Shown: positions 35,969 to 47,964 of the stretch, in pieces | Layout of the letters: each line of letters opens with the position of its first letter | Position numbering within the stretch: position 1 is the stretch's first letter | Assembly (NCBI GenBank): GCA_047967505.1 | Contig: CM106538.1 | From: Dipteris shenzhenensis | Lineage: Eukaryota; Polypodiophyta; Polypodiopsida; Gleicheniales | Length of the DNA: 64,000 nt | Reading direction: 5' to 3' (one strand) | The notes under the pieces: model-generated | Databases searched by the model: none | What the model was told of the DNA's origin: nothing | What the model saw: the letters and a program-made list of their open reading frames with translations, nothing else | Position numbers and translations under genes: made by a program

Positions 35969-36128
35969 TGGAACCACATTGCAATAATCCAGAGGCCGCT
36001 TGCGTGACACTTGCGGACGACTCGTGCTATGCATTGCTCCCACAAGGAGTAGCTAGGAGTGGAGACTCCATCGGCATATCTTCAACATCCCCATGACACG
36101 TGAGTCACCACCAAGACCCACTATAACA
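35450..36128 (+). repeat. Gypsy-type LTR (copy 1), with (CCCT)n(CT)n tract
   Basis: Aligns along its length with 51540-52166. Shared blocks: 'tggttaac', 'caaaaggtga..tgtat(a)taaaa', 'tttgcacaagtt', 'gaatacaagctc', 'tccttgtg(g/a)ttgccact' and 'cacattgcaataatc'. TATA-like 'gtataaaagg' lies near 35690. A pyrimidine tract at 35840-35965 is (CCCT)n followed by about 27 CT units. 'tttggcacc' at 36132-36140 resembles the start of a tRNA-Asp-type primer site. Edges are approximate. Confidence 0.7.
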
Positions 36129-37502
36129 TTTGGCACCCTCTTCATATTAGATTCATAATTCACATTGACTTCTTACATGTTTAGCTTTTGTTCATCTAAT
36201 TATAGCACACAATCATTGACTAATCTAGGAGAACTTATTTTGTTTGGTGCAATTCCACCTTCTCTTCAGCATATCATTTGGGCTTTGTTCCCAAAGGTGA
36301 AGGATCATTTACAACTAAAGAGGGAGAGATTAGAGTGAACGTATCTACTTTTTGTATAATCTTCTAGTACATAGTCATTGTGGTGACACATTCACAAAGT
36401 CTTCTAGTACATAATCATTGTATAGCCTTCTAGTACATAGTCATCATGGTAACACATTCACATACTCCTATGATATTTTCAAAATTTCATTTTTTAATCT
36501 TGGTTGCTATTATATATCATTTAGAAAGGACATAGGGACAAACTCTAACCTAAGGGGTGAAGATGTAGAGATTTCATTTTTTGTAATACAACATAGTGTA
36601 TAGTTAGTAAACTTGTGCACTCCACTCCCTCCCCCCCTGATCCTCCAAGAAAGGGCTAGAAGAGATGAGTTGTTTGGGCTAGAGATTGAGGAAACGAGGA
36701 GGAGAAGTGCAAGTTTGAGGAAAGCCATAGAAAGAGAGTACAAGTACAAAAAATGTGAGTTGAACACAATGATATATTTTCAACCATAGGTTAGAATATC
36801 AAGATCATTGACTTGTCTATAAAAGTAGAGATCACCTTTCTTCCATCTCTAATATCAAAATAAACTTGATGTTTAAATGCAATGCCTTGATGTTCCATTG
36901 GTCCTCCATCGAACGACATTGCAGATGGAGTTAGATTACAAACATTTCACCTTTTTTTTTGCAAAGCCCATAGTGAGAAAAGTTCTCTCACTTTTTGTTA
37001 GGGCTTCGTATTAGAAATCTTACATTTGATAAGGATTTGCATCTTCCTAAAAGACGAGGCAATTCCTCTTCTTTATATTTGGGCTACGTTAATACACTCG
37101 CAACATTCTCAACAATTCTAGGTGGGTTAAACTTTCCTTTTGATGCTATTGTTGCTCTCTCTTTGGTAGGCATGTCAATCTCATCCACTTGTTGGATGGA
37201 AATTATTGCTTCCATAGCCACCATTAATTAACCTTTAAATTTACTACATTTTTTCAATAGGCCTCTCGCCTTTGCTCGATCTGCCTATGGATGCCATGGA
37301 TGGGCATCCCCCAATCGCTTGCTTTTCCACCCCAAGTAAATGGACTCCTTGACAAAAGAGATTTTAGTATTAGAAATTTCTACCCATTTTTTTTTGTTTG
37401 AAGTGCACCAGTTTTGGCATCTCCAATCTAGTGAAGCTGATAATTTTTGAAAGTTCGCAGAGCGCGAAATCCCCAACCTCTCAGCCCATCACCAGCCAGC
37501 CT
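36129..37502 (+). other. Spacer and 5' flank of the MIS12-like gene
   Basis: No coding motif. A 26-40-bp repeat 'cttctagtacata(g/a)tcat' occurs at 36361, 36401 and 36427. The last ~150 bp before the start codon are richer in C and G. No TATA box could be assigned with confidence. Confidence 0.5.
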
Positions 37503-37649
37503 ATGGATCACACACACCAGCAGCATATGGATCTCTCACAGCGCACACCAGCTTCCAGCAGCCGGATCCTGTCTTCCCACCGCCAACGCTTCGAACTCTT
37601 TCTCGATGATGTTTTTAATGCGGTGCGATCTGGGTTTCGATATGTGTGC

Positions 37650-37698
<49 letters not shown>

Positions 37699-40600
37699 GT
37701 TTCGATATATGTGGGTTTCGATGTGTGTTTGTGCGCTTTATGTCATTGCTTTGGCGTTTTTGTTTCTAAATGCCCCTTCATGTCGCGTTGGTTTTGCAGA
37801 CCTACGACATTTTTGAGGATTCCTTCGAGACCCTTGAAGAGTAGGACCGCAGAAGCTCTGCTTCTTGCTGCATCTAGATTACTAGGTGGCGTTGGTATTA
37901 CGTCGTTCTTTCGACTTTCCTACTCTGCCGATTAATGTTGTATCACCTGATGAAGTCTTCTGTTGCGTCGCAGAAATGCCCCTCTTCTTTTGGGTAATCC
38001 CAATGAAGAGATATCGCAGCGTACAACTATGGTAAGCATCTCGCGCAAATCTATTTTGATTGCGTCGAGTATTAATCCGTTGGATCTTAGCTTCAAAAGT
38101 CTATATATGTGTAGGGGCAAGTGGGAAATTATTGTATGGGATCTGTGAGAGTGCACACGTCTTTTAAATTTTCCAAATGTCCACATGCTTGTACGTGACA
38201 GCATGCACACTCCTAGACCAACATTTTTTCTAACTTTTTGTATGCGTTCAATTGATGTATTGCAGTGCTTTGTTGCTGCATAGTCAAGATCCAGATTATT
38301 TTAGTTTGTTATTTTCTTCTTGAGAGAATCTAGCTGTCTTTTGTGCTTGGACTTTTTATTTTAGTTTGCTATTTTCTTCTTGAGACAATCTAGCTATCGT
38401 CCGTGCTTTGACTTTTTATTAGATAATGTTATGCCCGTGAATAACATTTTTTAAATTTTCGTTGGCTATGAAGGCTTTTGATGCAGTGTTCAATACACTT
38501 CTAGGAAAGTTGGAGAAAAATTTGAATCGTTGGGAGTTTTATTGTCGTGCTAATTGCTTTACTCCTCCGAAGGATCTTTCAACTTTCCAAGAGGTCTGCT
38601 CAGCCTGCTTGTCATGATTTGGAAATCATAACTTGCTTTTGAGATAAGACCTAAGGACAAAGAGTTATATCAATTATTTGAACTTATGCCGTGACTCGAA
38701 TATATGATAAGAGCTACTTAGATATCTTACATTCTACAGGCTCTGCATATATTTGAGCAGTGTGAAGTCAGCAGAAGATACATGCTTTACAATCTTTGAA
38801 ATGATTATTCATTGGACATGGCAGGATGCACAAGCAGGGGTCCATTTGGAAGCAAGTGTTCTAAGTGGTACAGAAGAGGAACAGTTGGACGCTGAATTGG
38901 AATCTGTGAGGAGTGAACTTCACATTGTAAGCACAGGTTTTAAATTATAGCACAGAAGACATACCTAACCGGGCCATATCTATTGGTCACATGAACGTCT
39001 TGTTGTCCATTGTAGGCTGGAAAAGAGGCAGCAAAGATGCGTAGAGAGCTGCGCCAACTGGAAAGGTTATTGGCTGTGAAGAAAAGGCACGAGGAAGCCT
39101 TGCAAGATGCGGTGACACAGTTCAAGGAAGAAGACCACCAAAATGTATTAGAAGGTACTTCTCTGTCTGTTTCTGGAATTCTGTTTAGAGGTACTTGAAA
39201 TCTTGCTATGACAATTCCCTGTCAAAATTCATTGGCCTGCCAGAAGTAAAATATTGTAGAAATGAATGCAGTTTGAAGTGATCACGTATTGAGTTTTGTG
39301 GTATTCATATACTACATCCTTTTCCTTTATAGGATTCAATTTACCGACTGTACATGCTTGTAAAAGGACTATCAATCTATGACTTTCACCATATGAAGTA
39401 TCTGTTGGTTTAGATGTTCAAATATAGTCCGGATAGTCTTGGTGGAAGCATGTTTTAGCAGTTCTCTATATTGGTTAGTGTCCTTGGAGACTAACCTACG
39501 GTTCCAAAATTTTAGATTTGATGTTCTGAAGACTCTCCGTCTGTGGCCTTATGAGAGGGGCGTCATGTGGCACAAAGTGTATGAATTCTAAGTCTAGAGA
39601 GTCTTGGGGGGGGTGGTTTTGTATTGTTTTGTATAAGGTATCTGTCTATTTAGAGGATAATACTGGACAGTCTTGAATGTAGCATCGTCATACATAGAGA
39701 CTAAGCATGAAAACAAAGTGTAGAGAGGAGTCAGGACACCTACTCTTCATGTGTTCTTAATAGAATGCCTTCTAGTGTACGACTTTTACTGTATGAGGCA
39801 TTTGTTGATCTAGAGATATGTGGACTCGATGATAGCATGCTGTAGCAGTTGTTGATATCATAGTTGGTTCTGTACTCGTATGGTTGGCTGAACCATATGT
39901 GGCTTTTTTTGAGGAGAAAAGCGGGGTTTCCAAGACCTTTATGAGAACGTTTTTAAATAAATTTCTTGACTTTAAAATTAATACAAGTTTGAAGTTAAAA
40001 CTTTTGTAGCTCTCTGCCTATAAATGTGTACAATGTATATTTTCCTTTTTTTGTTGTTGTAAAATTAGGGTCATGCGTGATTCAGCCCCAGTGGCTGATC
40101 CATACTCCAATCATACTTCCGTACTTCCGTACCCATATGCCGTATGTGTATGGTAATGTATGAAAAAAGCTATGGTTGATATGGTGTCCATGGAAACTGA
40201 TCACAGCATGCACACCAAAGATTTATCCTTAAAAGTTCTGAAGACCTATTTTCTTTCACTCTACCAAACAGGTCATGTGCATGGGCACAAGGCTTGCTGT
40301 GTGTGATGTCTATATATGGGATGCTTTAATCTTAGGAGATACTGTGGCAGCATGGAGTCTTCGCAAAATGGCCTCAATGAAAAGTTTGTGTGGCATACGA
40401 ATATGCTATTGCTTCATTGGGTCACCAAGGAATGGATTCAACAGTGATGTGCATGGGCCTCAGTGCCGACTTTTGAATCACCTTGAAGTAACAGTTGACT
40501 TGGCTGCTTGAGAATGTTGTTGAGTTTTTTGGTATTGTTATCGTATTGATTTAACTATACCTTTTCAGGATCGTGGCCATGTTATGTGTTGAGAAAGAGC

Positions 40601-43600
40601 CTATAGTGGTTCGTTGTTCAAGAGGGAACTTCTCTTGTGGCTACTCTTTTTCTTGTGGTGGCTTGAGCATCCCTTCTGCAAGGCCTTGCTTTGAGACATC
40701 TTAGGCAATGTACGTTTACATGATCATGGCCATCATTTGTTTTGTAGGGGGAGAATAGCAAAACACATACTCGTTGTAGATTCTCATTCTCCTGAAGGTG
40801 AGACAGGCTACAATCGTGTTGTAGATGAGAGAGGCTACAATCCATCTTCCATCTTGGTAGAACTGCTTGATCGTGAATTTAGTAGGGGAGGTTGGAATGT
40901 ATGACAGTTGAAGATATGATTGCTACTTTAAGTGATTCTGACTCCTATTGTGAGTCAATCCATTGAACTTTCCACCTCTTTGAGGGAAGCTTGAGACGAC
41001 CAGCTCGTGGAATATGGATGAAGTTGAGTTGCATTGAATGTTAAATTACACGGCGCAGCGGAACAGAAATTGAACAAAGAATAGAGAGTACCGCAAATTG
41101 AAGATGGACAAAATTTTCCTTCAATACTGATGGTATAGATGATGGCTCTGTCCACCCGTGTGCTCCCACAGTGGAGCTTAGATGGCGATCTAGACAGATA
41201 CTAGGTGAAGAGCTACTAGTTGGAAGATCTTTGTTGGAAGATTTGATCTGGTACAATGGATTGGGGAGGTCGCCTCTTTATAGCTATGAGGGTGGTAGTC
41301 GGATCAACGTAGTCGGTGGAACCGACCAGTCAACCTAGTTGGTGAAGTCGACCAGTCAACCTAATCGATGGAATTGACTAGTCGTCCATGGAATATTCAG
41401 GAAATATTTCCTATATCGTTGCCTTGGGGGCTCTCGTCTCGAAATCCCCACCAGGGGGCTGGTTGGCTCCCCTGGGACTCCTTAGTTGGGGCCCAGCTGT
41501 CTCCCAAGTCCCAGTAAGAATAAGGGGCTCCCACACAATCACCTTTCCACAATCAACGGTCTCATTGATAGACCTCATTTGACATGCAAGTCAGGATCCA
41601 TCTAGTGTCTCGGGCTCACACATGGCTTCTTCTCATATGGGGGCCTTACAACTTGAGCACCTTGGACCATTGGTGGTTACCAGGAGGGTGGGACATTGAG
41701 CATATCTAAGATCCCTCCTCTATGTCCATCCGTATGTGAGCTACCTTCTCGGCCCAATGCCAACTCTCTGAAGATGACCCTGAAGTTGATCCTTCTCGAG
41801 TGCCTTGGTGAAGATATCTGCTCCATTTTGCTCTGTTGGACATTAGACCAATTCCACTATCCCGTCCTCGATCAAATCATGCACATAGTGATATTGAATC
41901 TCTATATGTTTTGTGCGTACATGAAACATTGGATTTTTAGCAATGGCCATGCAACTTTGATTGTCGCACCTCAGTACAGTTGCCTCATTCTCTTGCACTC
42001 CCATGTGCCATAAGATCCTTCTCAGCCACACTACTTCATAAGCAGCAAAACATGTTGCCTTGTACTCAGCCTCGGTAGAAGACAATGCCACTGTTGGTTG
42101 TTTCTTACTGATCTAAGAGAAGATACCTAAACCTAAAGAGAAACAATATTTAGAAATTGATTTCCTGGAATCAACATCTCCAGACTTCAATCCCCGAGAG
42201 ATGAAGATCTTGCTTGGCTCTTGCCAGACTTCAATTCTCGAACAGTAGTGCATCAAGCCTAAGTCTGTCATCTCAAACTTTGTGCTCAACCCCTTTTTAG
42301 TCTGTTGGATCATGTCTTCATAGTCACCTGTAATAAGGAGATCATCCAATATAGAACAATAATAGCAGATTTTTCACCTTTCCTGTACATATACAAGTTA
42401 GCATCTGAGGCACATCTTTTGAAGTTTAATTTATGAAAGAATTTGTCTATCCGTTGATACCATGCTCTTGGGGCCTGTTTCAGCTCGTACAAAGCCTTCT
42501 TCAGCTTACATATCTTGTTCTCAGAATGGGGGTCTCAAACCCAGGTGGTTGAGCTAGGTACACCTCCTCCTTGAGGTCACTATTTGAGAATGTTGATTTA
42601 ACATCCATTTGATAAATTGGCCACATTTTATGAGCAGCTATCGATAGTACTGTGCGAATAGTGGTCATTCTGGTAGTCGGAGCGAAAGATTCTTGAAAAT
42701 CAAACCCTTCAACTTGTGAAAATCCTTGTGCAATCAATTTGGCTTTATACTTTTTCAAAGTTCCATCGGCCTTGTACTTTACCTTCCAAACCCACTTGGT
42801 GCTAATAACCTTTCTATTAGGTGGTCGATCTACCAGCTCCCAAGTTTCATTCTTCATGATGCTATCTACTTGCATAGCGTTTTTCTAATCTCAGTTTGCA
42901 AATGCTTTCTCCAAACTCGTAGGCTCCTTTACTTCTGAAATATTTTCAGCCATCAAGGCCATATTGACTATGTGAGCAGAAGCCCTCCTTTGCTCCTCGA
43001 TTCTTTGAGACCGCCTTGGTTCATCTGCATGCTGCTCAACAGACATAGGCATCTGGTTATCATGGTGGTAGAGTTGTCTTACCCATCGCGGCAATAGCTT
43101 TTCCGGTGGTGTAACAACAGGTTGGTGACTTATACCTTCATTATCTGATATTTCCTCGAATGCGGCTTGTCTCTTGAGCCCTATTTCTTGAGGACAATAA
43201 ATTGCAAAATACAGCAGTGCACTCGGATACTTTTGTAGTGCATTTTTGGACTTTAGATGGTCCTTGGCACCCAATCAAAAGTTTGCCTGTCATCATTAGC
43301 TCTTAGTATGAGGAATTTACCATGCATCAGACTGCACAACAATGAGTTTGGGAGATTCTTAGTTGATCCATAGGATCCCCATCCAAACAAGTGGTATCTA
43401 CCAATGAAAACAGACTTATAATTGGTTGTTAGTGTTGGAAAGCTGAAAGGAAAGCAAAGAGTGGACACAAACTCAGAATACTTGCTTATGGAATGAAGAA
43501 GAGTGAGGTCCTTAAGTAGGCACCTCATACAAGCTCACTGACATCACTGATGACCTCAGAGCTCCACAATCATCTCCTCAATCTGCTCTTAGATTCTCTC

Positions 43601-46600
43601 AATCGTCCTATGTGGCTCTTCCACCACCTAACTGTGCTTGTGGGCACCTAACTGTGCCTCTAGCACTCACACATAGAAACATAAGGTGTGCCTGAGGCAT
43701 ACACCTTGAGATATCCCAACAAACCCCCCCTCAAGGAAATGCCTTAGGCTATGTCAAGGATACATCTAGTCTCATAGTTTCTCATGCCATCTCATGGTGG
43801 TCAAGGATAAATCTATGGCTAGGTTCTTATGCTAGCAAGGGTTTCCTTGGGTGTAAGGTAAACAAAAAAGGGATACAGAAAGACCTTCCAATGGTTATCT
43901 CCTCTGCATGTACATGCACACAATGTCTGTAGGAGGTACCATGGAGCAAAACATACACATGGCCTACATTATAAGGTGACCAGAGGTGTTTACAAAACAC
44001 ACAAAACACAATAGTTTATTTCATTCATTTTGAAGGACTATCCAGGCTGAGTACCTTGACATAAAAAAGAGAGATCTGGAGCATACATAGAGATGATTAA
44101 AATGCATAATCTTCATGGGATGCCTCATCTTGTGGAGGCTCAACTGAAAGTAGATTTGCATTTTCTTTCTTTGCTTTGGCTCTGCAAAACTTCTCATTAT
44201 GGTTGTTCTTGCCACAGTGCTTGCATGGATTAATTTTGAAGCAGTCCTTTGAAAGGTGATTTGTCTTTCCACAGTGATTGCAAGGAGTATACTTGCCCTT
44301 CTGGCCTTTACAGCATAAGCAGTGTCATTGCCTTTCGTGAGCTCCATATGCCTTTCTTCTTCTTGGAGAGCAGAGATAATACCTTCAAGATTAGGATTAG
44401 GAAGATTTTTCAAAGTGGTAACTGTGTGATCATAATCTTCAGGCATGCTCTTAAGTAACATTGCCATAGCATCATCTGGAGAAATAGGAGAGTTGATAGA
44501 AGCTAATTGAGTCGCTAATTGAGTCATAAGACTCCGCATATAGTTGACATGAGCTGCTAAAGTAGTACCACTAGTCATCTTCAATTCAAAGAAAGAGATT
44601 TTAAGTGATAGTTTAGAGATGTGAGAGCTAGCACCAAAAATCATGTCAAGCTTCTGCCAAGCTTCCGAAGGAGACTCCAAGTCAGAGATATGGTGTATAT
44701 AATCATCTCCTAAAGCAAGAGCAATAATACCGTATGCTTTTTCTTCTCTAGCTGGATCCCTTGCCGATCGTGTCGGAGTTGAGGATTCTCCAGCATTGGA
44801 GGCCGTAGAAGAAGCGATAGGAGTCGGTTTGACAAGTCCCCATAAGTTCTCCCTCATCAATGCAAATTTCACCTTCATCTGCCATGTGTGGAAGCCCTTT
44901 CCATTGAACTTCTCGAGATTAAATAGGGTAGCCATGAGAGGGTTTAACCCAGATATTGGGCAGTGTCTATCTCTCTTACAAGGAAAAAATAACTGAAAGA
45001 CTTCCAAAATATGAGCACTTGATGTAGCAAAGACTAGTGACCAATATTCAAACAATGATGCTTCTTCTTACATGCTTCATAGAAGTGGGTGAAATAAATA
45101 CTTTCCAATCAAAACCAGGTCTAGTAATTCAAAACAAAACTGAAGCCACACTTGTACTAAAGTTATTGAAAGCTTCAAAAAACCAGAAATGCTAGAGTAG
45201 CATTTTATGTAGCATCATCTTCAAAAACTTGTCCAAAATTGTCAAAACTGAAAAGCTGAACTTGGAGGGCTTGTAGCTCACTCTTCAAAGCAAGGAAAAG
45301 AGGGCTTTCTGAAGCAAAAGAAAGCTCATATACCAGAGAGGGTCCAGCACAGAGGTTGGACGAAATGGTGCGCACTTTTGCCCGGGAGAGTTGCTACAGG
45401 CTGAAACTGAGTTTTGACGATTTCTCCCTCGTTACTGAACCAAATGACCTGAAAAATGGCTCAAAATCTTCGTCTTGAGGTCGCCCATCTACTCCTAAGA
45501 GGGCTCAGGCAATGGCGGAGCAGGCAGGGAGTATTGAGCAACAGAAGAAATGCGCTGTTTGGAGAATGGCAGCCACCACAGACGTTTTTTCTTCAATTGC
45601 TTGCAGGTGGAGGTTCGCCCATACTAGAGGAGTTTCTAGCTCAGAGGGTTTGGGCAATGGTCGTTTGTAGGTGGAGAACCAAGCTCTCAAAGATTTTGGG
45701 AAGAAAGAGGAAAATGGAGAAGAAGAAGATGAAGAAGAAGATGATGATGTGACAGAAATGGGCTCAAGGGGGATCAAATGGCTCTGATACCATGTTGGAA
45801 AGCTGAAAGGAAAGCAAAGAGTGGACACAAACTCAGAATACTTGCTTATGGAATGAAGAAGAGTGAGGTCCTTAAGTAGGCACCTCATACAAGCTCACTG
45901 ACATCACTGATGACCTCAGAGCTCCACAATCATCTCCTCAATCTGCTCCTAGATTCTCTCAATCATCCTATGTGGCTCTTCCACCACCTAACTGTGCTTG
46001 TGGGCACCTAACTGTGCCTCTAGCACTCACACATAGAAACATAAGGTGTGCCTGAGGCATACACCTTGAGATATCCCAACAGTTAGCACTCTCAATCAAG
46101 CTTCTAGTGCTAATTATTACTTGCATAGAGCTTCTATTGCTATCTAGCTTTCACAATAGGAATGAAAGTGCTAGCTGGCACTCACAACAAAGTTTCAAAT
46201 GCTATTTAGCACTCATAGTGGTGCTTCAAGTGGTATTTGGCAGTAAAAATAGACTTGTAACTGGTAGTCAGCACTCTTAGTCGAGGAAGCAACTAGTAGT
46301 CAGCAATAACAATATTGTAGATAGTGCTAGTTATCACCACTACAAAGTACAAGTTAGCACTCATAATAGAGTGTGAAGTATTAGCTAGCACATTCGTAAG
46401 CACTATTTAGCACTGTGAATAGAGAACTCTTAAGTGCTAATCAATATTCACTGCCACATGGCAGCCAGCTATAGGCCCTATATCTGGTTGGCCAGGTAAT
46501 GCAGCATTAGTAGGGGGACTCGTCTAGCTTGCCTATAAATAGTAGGCTGTACGGTGTTCTTTAAGTCTTGGGACTCGTCCAGCTTCTGCGCCACCTACTT

Positions 46601-47964
46601 TCCTATAAGTAGTAGGCTGTACTGTGTATTCAAATTCATCAAATGCCTTCCATGTCGGAGTAGATTGGAGCAGCCAGAAGATGAGCATACAGCCCATGTG
46701 TAGACCAGATACTTTCAGAATTATACTTCGAGTTTGGCATACAGTGATACAACAGCAAATACTTCCATTTTGACATACAGTGGAGGGGTCCAACTATGAG
46801 AGAAAACAGGGCAGCATACACCTTCACTACCCCCACAGAGCTGAATGATGAGTTTCTCAATTCCACTTTTCACACTAGCTCAGATATCACTGCTCTCTTA
46901 CACAAAAAAAAGACACACTCAGATCTGGGAGATTTCACACCACAAGATAGGCAGCAAAACAGTCATTACCATGATAAGTGTTGACCGCTCAGTACAGACT
47001 CTAGTATGATGCTTTCACACAAGGTGCTGTGTAGTCATCCAACTACACTGACCCACCTATAGCCAAGAGGCCAAATAAACTGGGCACAACTGAAGAGGCT
47101 AAGAGCTCATATCCTTTCTAAATGCTCCCTCACTGTCTGTACTTTCTAAGGCTTCAGTGGATTGTGGAGGGAGTGGGTAATGAGCCTATTAATCAATTTG
47201 GGCAGGGCTGTGTAGACCTGTTCCTTGCTGGCCTATTGGCCCATATGTTGGACGATCTGGGACAAACCCTGATCTGGCTGACCCTCTGCCCAAACATCCC
47301 TGGCCAGCCAGCTCGACAGATGACCTCCATAGGGCCAACCTAAACCTGCTCAGGCTGACCTTAAATCTGCCACGTTGTGTGAAATGCATTTGTTTGCCTA
47401 AACAAAAGAATCGTCATTTGTTGAACTAAAAGATGGTTTTTAAATGGTCTTCAGAAACTGTGGATGACTTCCATAAGTATCAGAGATGCATTATGAATCG
47501 ATCAGACAATATGGATTGATGGATATCTTACTTGTGAATAAACCGTGCAAACTCGAAAATTCTTCCATCTGTAAACCTAAAACACCTGAATGCTGATAGG
47601 TATTTTCTGTAGGGTTCTGTAGAAGATTTTTGGTTTATGTTGCAGTATAAGTGAATGGGGTGTGATGCAAGCCAGCAATATGGCAGTTAAAGAGGTTGAT
47701 GTATGCTTGCTGCAGAGATGCTCAGAGTTGGGGATCTGTTGAGAGATAAACTGAGTACAGTGAAAGCTGAAAGGATTCAGAGCCCCAGAGGTGTGCGTTT
47801 GAGGGGATCTGATTGTGCAGGTAACGTTGGCATGTTGAAATCTATGAAATATACTTTGAAATGACCTGTTTTTTGGCGTTGCCCTTGCAAACATTTGTTT
47901 TCTGATGCATGCAGGATTGGAAAGAGTCGATTTGGAAAATCATGTGAAATTCTTTGGCATCTAG
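37503..47964 (+). CDS. MIS12: MIS12-like kinetochore protein, eight exons
   Basis: MIS12 is a subunit of the outer-kinetochore MIS12 complex that links centromeric chromatin to the NDC80 complex. Exons: 37503-37622, 37800-37840, 37974-38031, 38474-38593, 38825-38926, 39016-39154, 47716-47820, 47915-47964. All seven introns are GT-AG, phases agree, and the 735-nt total encodes 244 residues (Arabidopsis MIS12 is about 240). Family matches by eye: N-terminal helix ELFLDDVFNA joined to TYDIFEDSFETLEE; the signature NRWEFYCRANCFTPP (family W-E-x-Y-C...CF..P); EEEQLDAELESVRSEL; GKEAAKMRRELRQLE; and the C-terminal coil EEALQDAV...EEMLRV. The apparent TAG after FETLE is the intron 2 donor GTAGGA. Exons 7 and 8 rest on phase, splice signals and weak similarity. 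Intron 6 is 8,561 bp and holds elements E and F. Start ATG 37503 was chosen as the first in the exon frame that fits family length; 37527 is an alternative. Confidence 0.78.
37652..37695. repeat. (GA)n microsatellite in MIS12 intron 1
   Basis: About 22 GA units, 30 bp after the intron 1 donor. Confidence 0.95.
38301..38420. repeat. Two-copy 60-bp tandem duplication in MIS12 intron 3
   Basis: 'ttagtttg(t/c)tattttcttcttgag' to 'gactttttatt' at 38301-38360 and 38361-38420, a few mismatches. Confidence 0.92.
39155..41038 (+). other. First part of MIS12 intron 6, no gene recognised
   Basis: Transcribed-strand frames such as 40275-40511 show no family motif, and no better exon 7 candidate than 47716 was found here. 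Confidence 0.55.
41039..41711 (-). repeat. 3' LTR of copia E
   Basis: 673 bp. Minus strand starts TCTTAGATATG (copia A: TGTTGGATATC) after a GAGGAGGGA purine tract, and ends ...CGTGTAATTTAACA. Its first bases are mutated from TG. Confidence 0.75.
41712..43274 (-). pseudogene. Copia E partial pol: RT and RNase H with internal deletion
   Basis: Minus strand: linker RRSQRIEEQRRASAHIV near 43000; RT start at 42875 (NETWELVDRPPNRKVISTKW) through [20 protein letters not shown]; a frame break; YELKQAPRAWYQRIDKFFHK; another break at the YVDD region near 42350; then FISRG joins directly to GDVDSRKSISKYCFSLG, so several hundred bases of the RT-RNase H connection are deleted. RNase H ends with ALSSTEAEYKATCFA, RCDNQSCMAIAKNPMFH and TKHIEIQYHY. 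Confidence 0.85.
43428..43432. other. Target-site duplication of element F (left)
   Basis: GTTAG here matches GTTAG at 46082-46086. Confidence 0.95.
43433..43721 (-). repeat. 3' LTR of element F
   Basis: TGTTGGAAAG ... TATCCCAACA on the plus strand, preceded by the target duplication and followed by minus-strand TTGAGGGGGGGTT. Confidence 0.97.
43722..43734 (-). other. Polypurine tract of element F
   Basis: Minus strand TTGAGGGGGGGTT immediately before the 3' LTR. Confidence 0.85.
44021..44935 (-). pseudogene. Element F gag with two zinc knuckles, one frameshift
   Basis: Likely start ATG at 44935 (MATLFNLEKFNGKGFHTWQM), the usual copia gag opening; the open frame extends upstream to 45055. 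Core: EAWQKLDMIF, LKISFFELKMTSGTTLAAHV, MLLKSMPEDYDHTVTTLKN. Near 44306 one base is missing in the A run, so the listed frame leaves the true one. In the neighbouring frame two CCHC knuckles follow: CNHCGKTNHLSKDC and CKHCGKNNHNEKFC, about 44285-44195. Two knuckles are more than most copia gags carry. Apart from this single indel the gene looks fresh. Confidence 0.88.
45781..45792 (-). other. Primer-binding site of element F
   Basis: Minus-strand TGGTATCAGAGC touching the CA end of the 5' LTR. Confidence 0.95.
45793..46081 (-). repeat. 5' LTR of element F
   Basis: 289 bp; two differences from 43433-43721 (one T/C and one G/A). Followed by target duplication GTTAG at 46082-46086. Confidence 0.97.
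46087..46440. repeat. Degenerate 'TAGCACTC' minisatellite in intron 6
   Basis: A 'ttagcactca(t)aat(a)g' motif followed by 'cttctagtgcta' variants repeats roughly every 35-55 bp. The pre-insertion target of element F ('ggttagcactctc') is one of these units. Confidence 0.75.
46515..46630. repeat. Two-copy duplication, ~56-bp period
   Basis: 'gggactcgtc(t/c)agctt' ... 'cctataa.tagtaggctgtac' at 46515 and 46570; the second copy has an extra ~13 bp. Confidence 0.85.

Larger units (their letters stand above)
41039..43274 (-). mobile_element. Truncated Ty1/copia element E in intron 6
   Basis: Minus orientation, opposite to the host gene. It has a 3' LTR (41039-41711), purine tract, RNase H, RT and the linker before RT. 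Integrase, gag and the 5' LTR are missing. Same family as copia A. Confidence 0.85.
43433..46081 (-). mobile_element. Gag-only non-autonomous LTR element F (TR-GAG type), complete
   Basis: 289-bp LTRs flank a 2.07-kb interior with a Met-tRNA primer site, a polypurine tract and a gag gene, but no protease, integrase, RT or RNase H. A 5-bp target duplication GTTAG flanks it. The LTRs differ at two positions by eye (about 0.7%), so insertion is young. This is the structure known in plants as terminal-repeat retrotransposons with GAG; it must borrow pol from an autonomous copia. Confidence 0.92.

Noticed and set aside
35787-36096. ORFs rich in Arg-Glu or Leu-Ser at the CT tract
   Set aside because: They are translations of the microsatellite in an LTR, not genes.
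37398-37769. 123-codon ORF as a separate gene
   Set aside because: It reads through the intron 1 donor into the (GA)n tract; only 37503-37622 is coding in the model.
40275-40511. 78-codon ORF as a late exon of the MIS12-like gene
   Set aside because: No similarity to the MIS12 C-terminus; exons at 47716 and 47915 match phase and pattern better.
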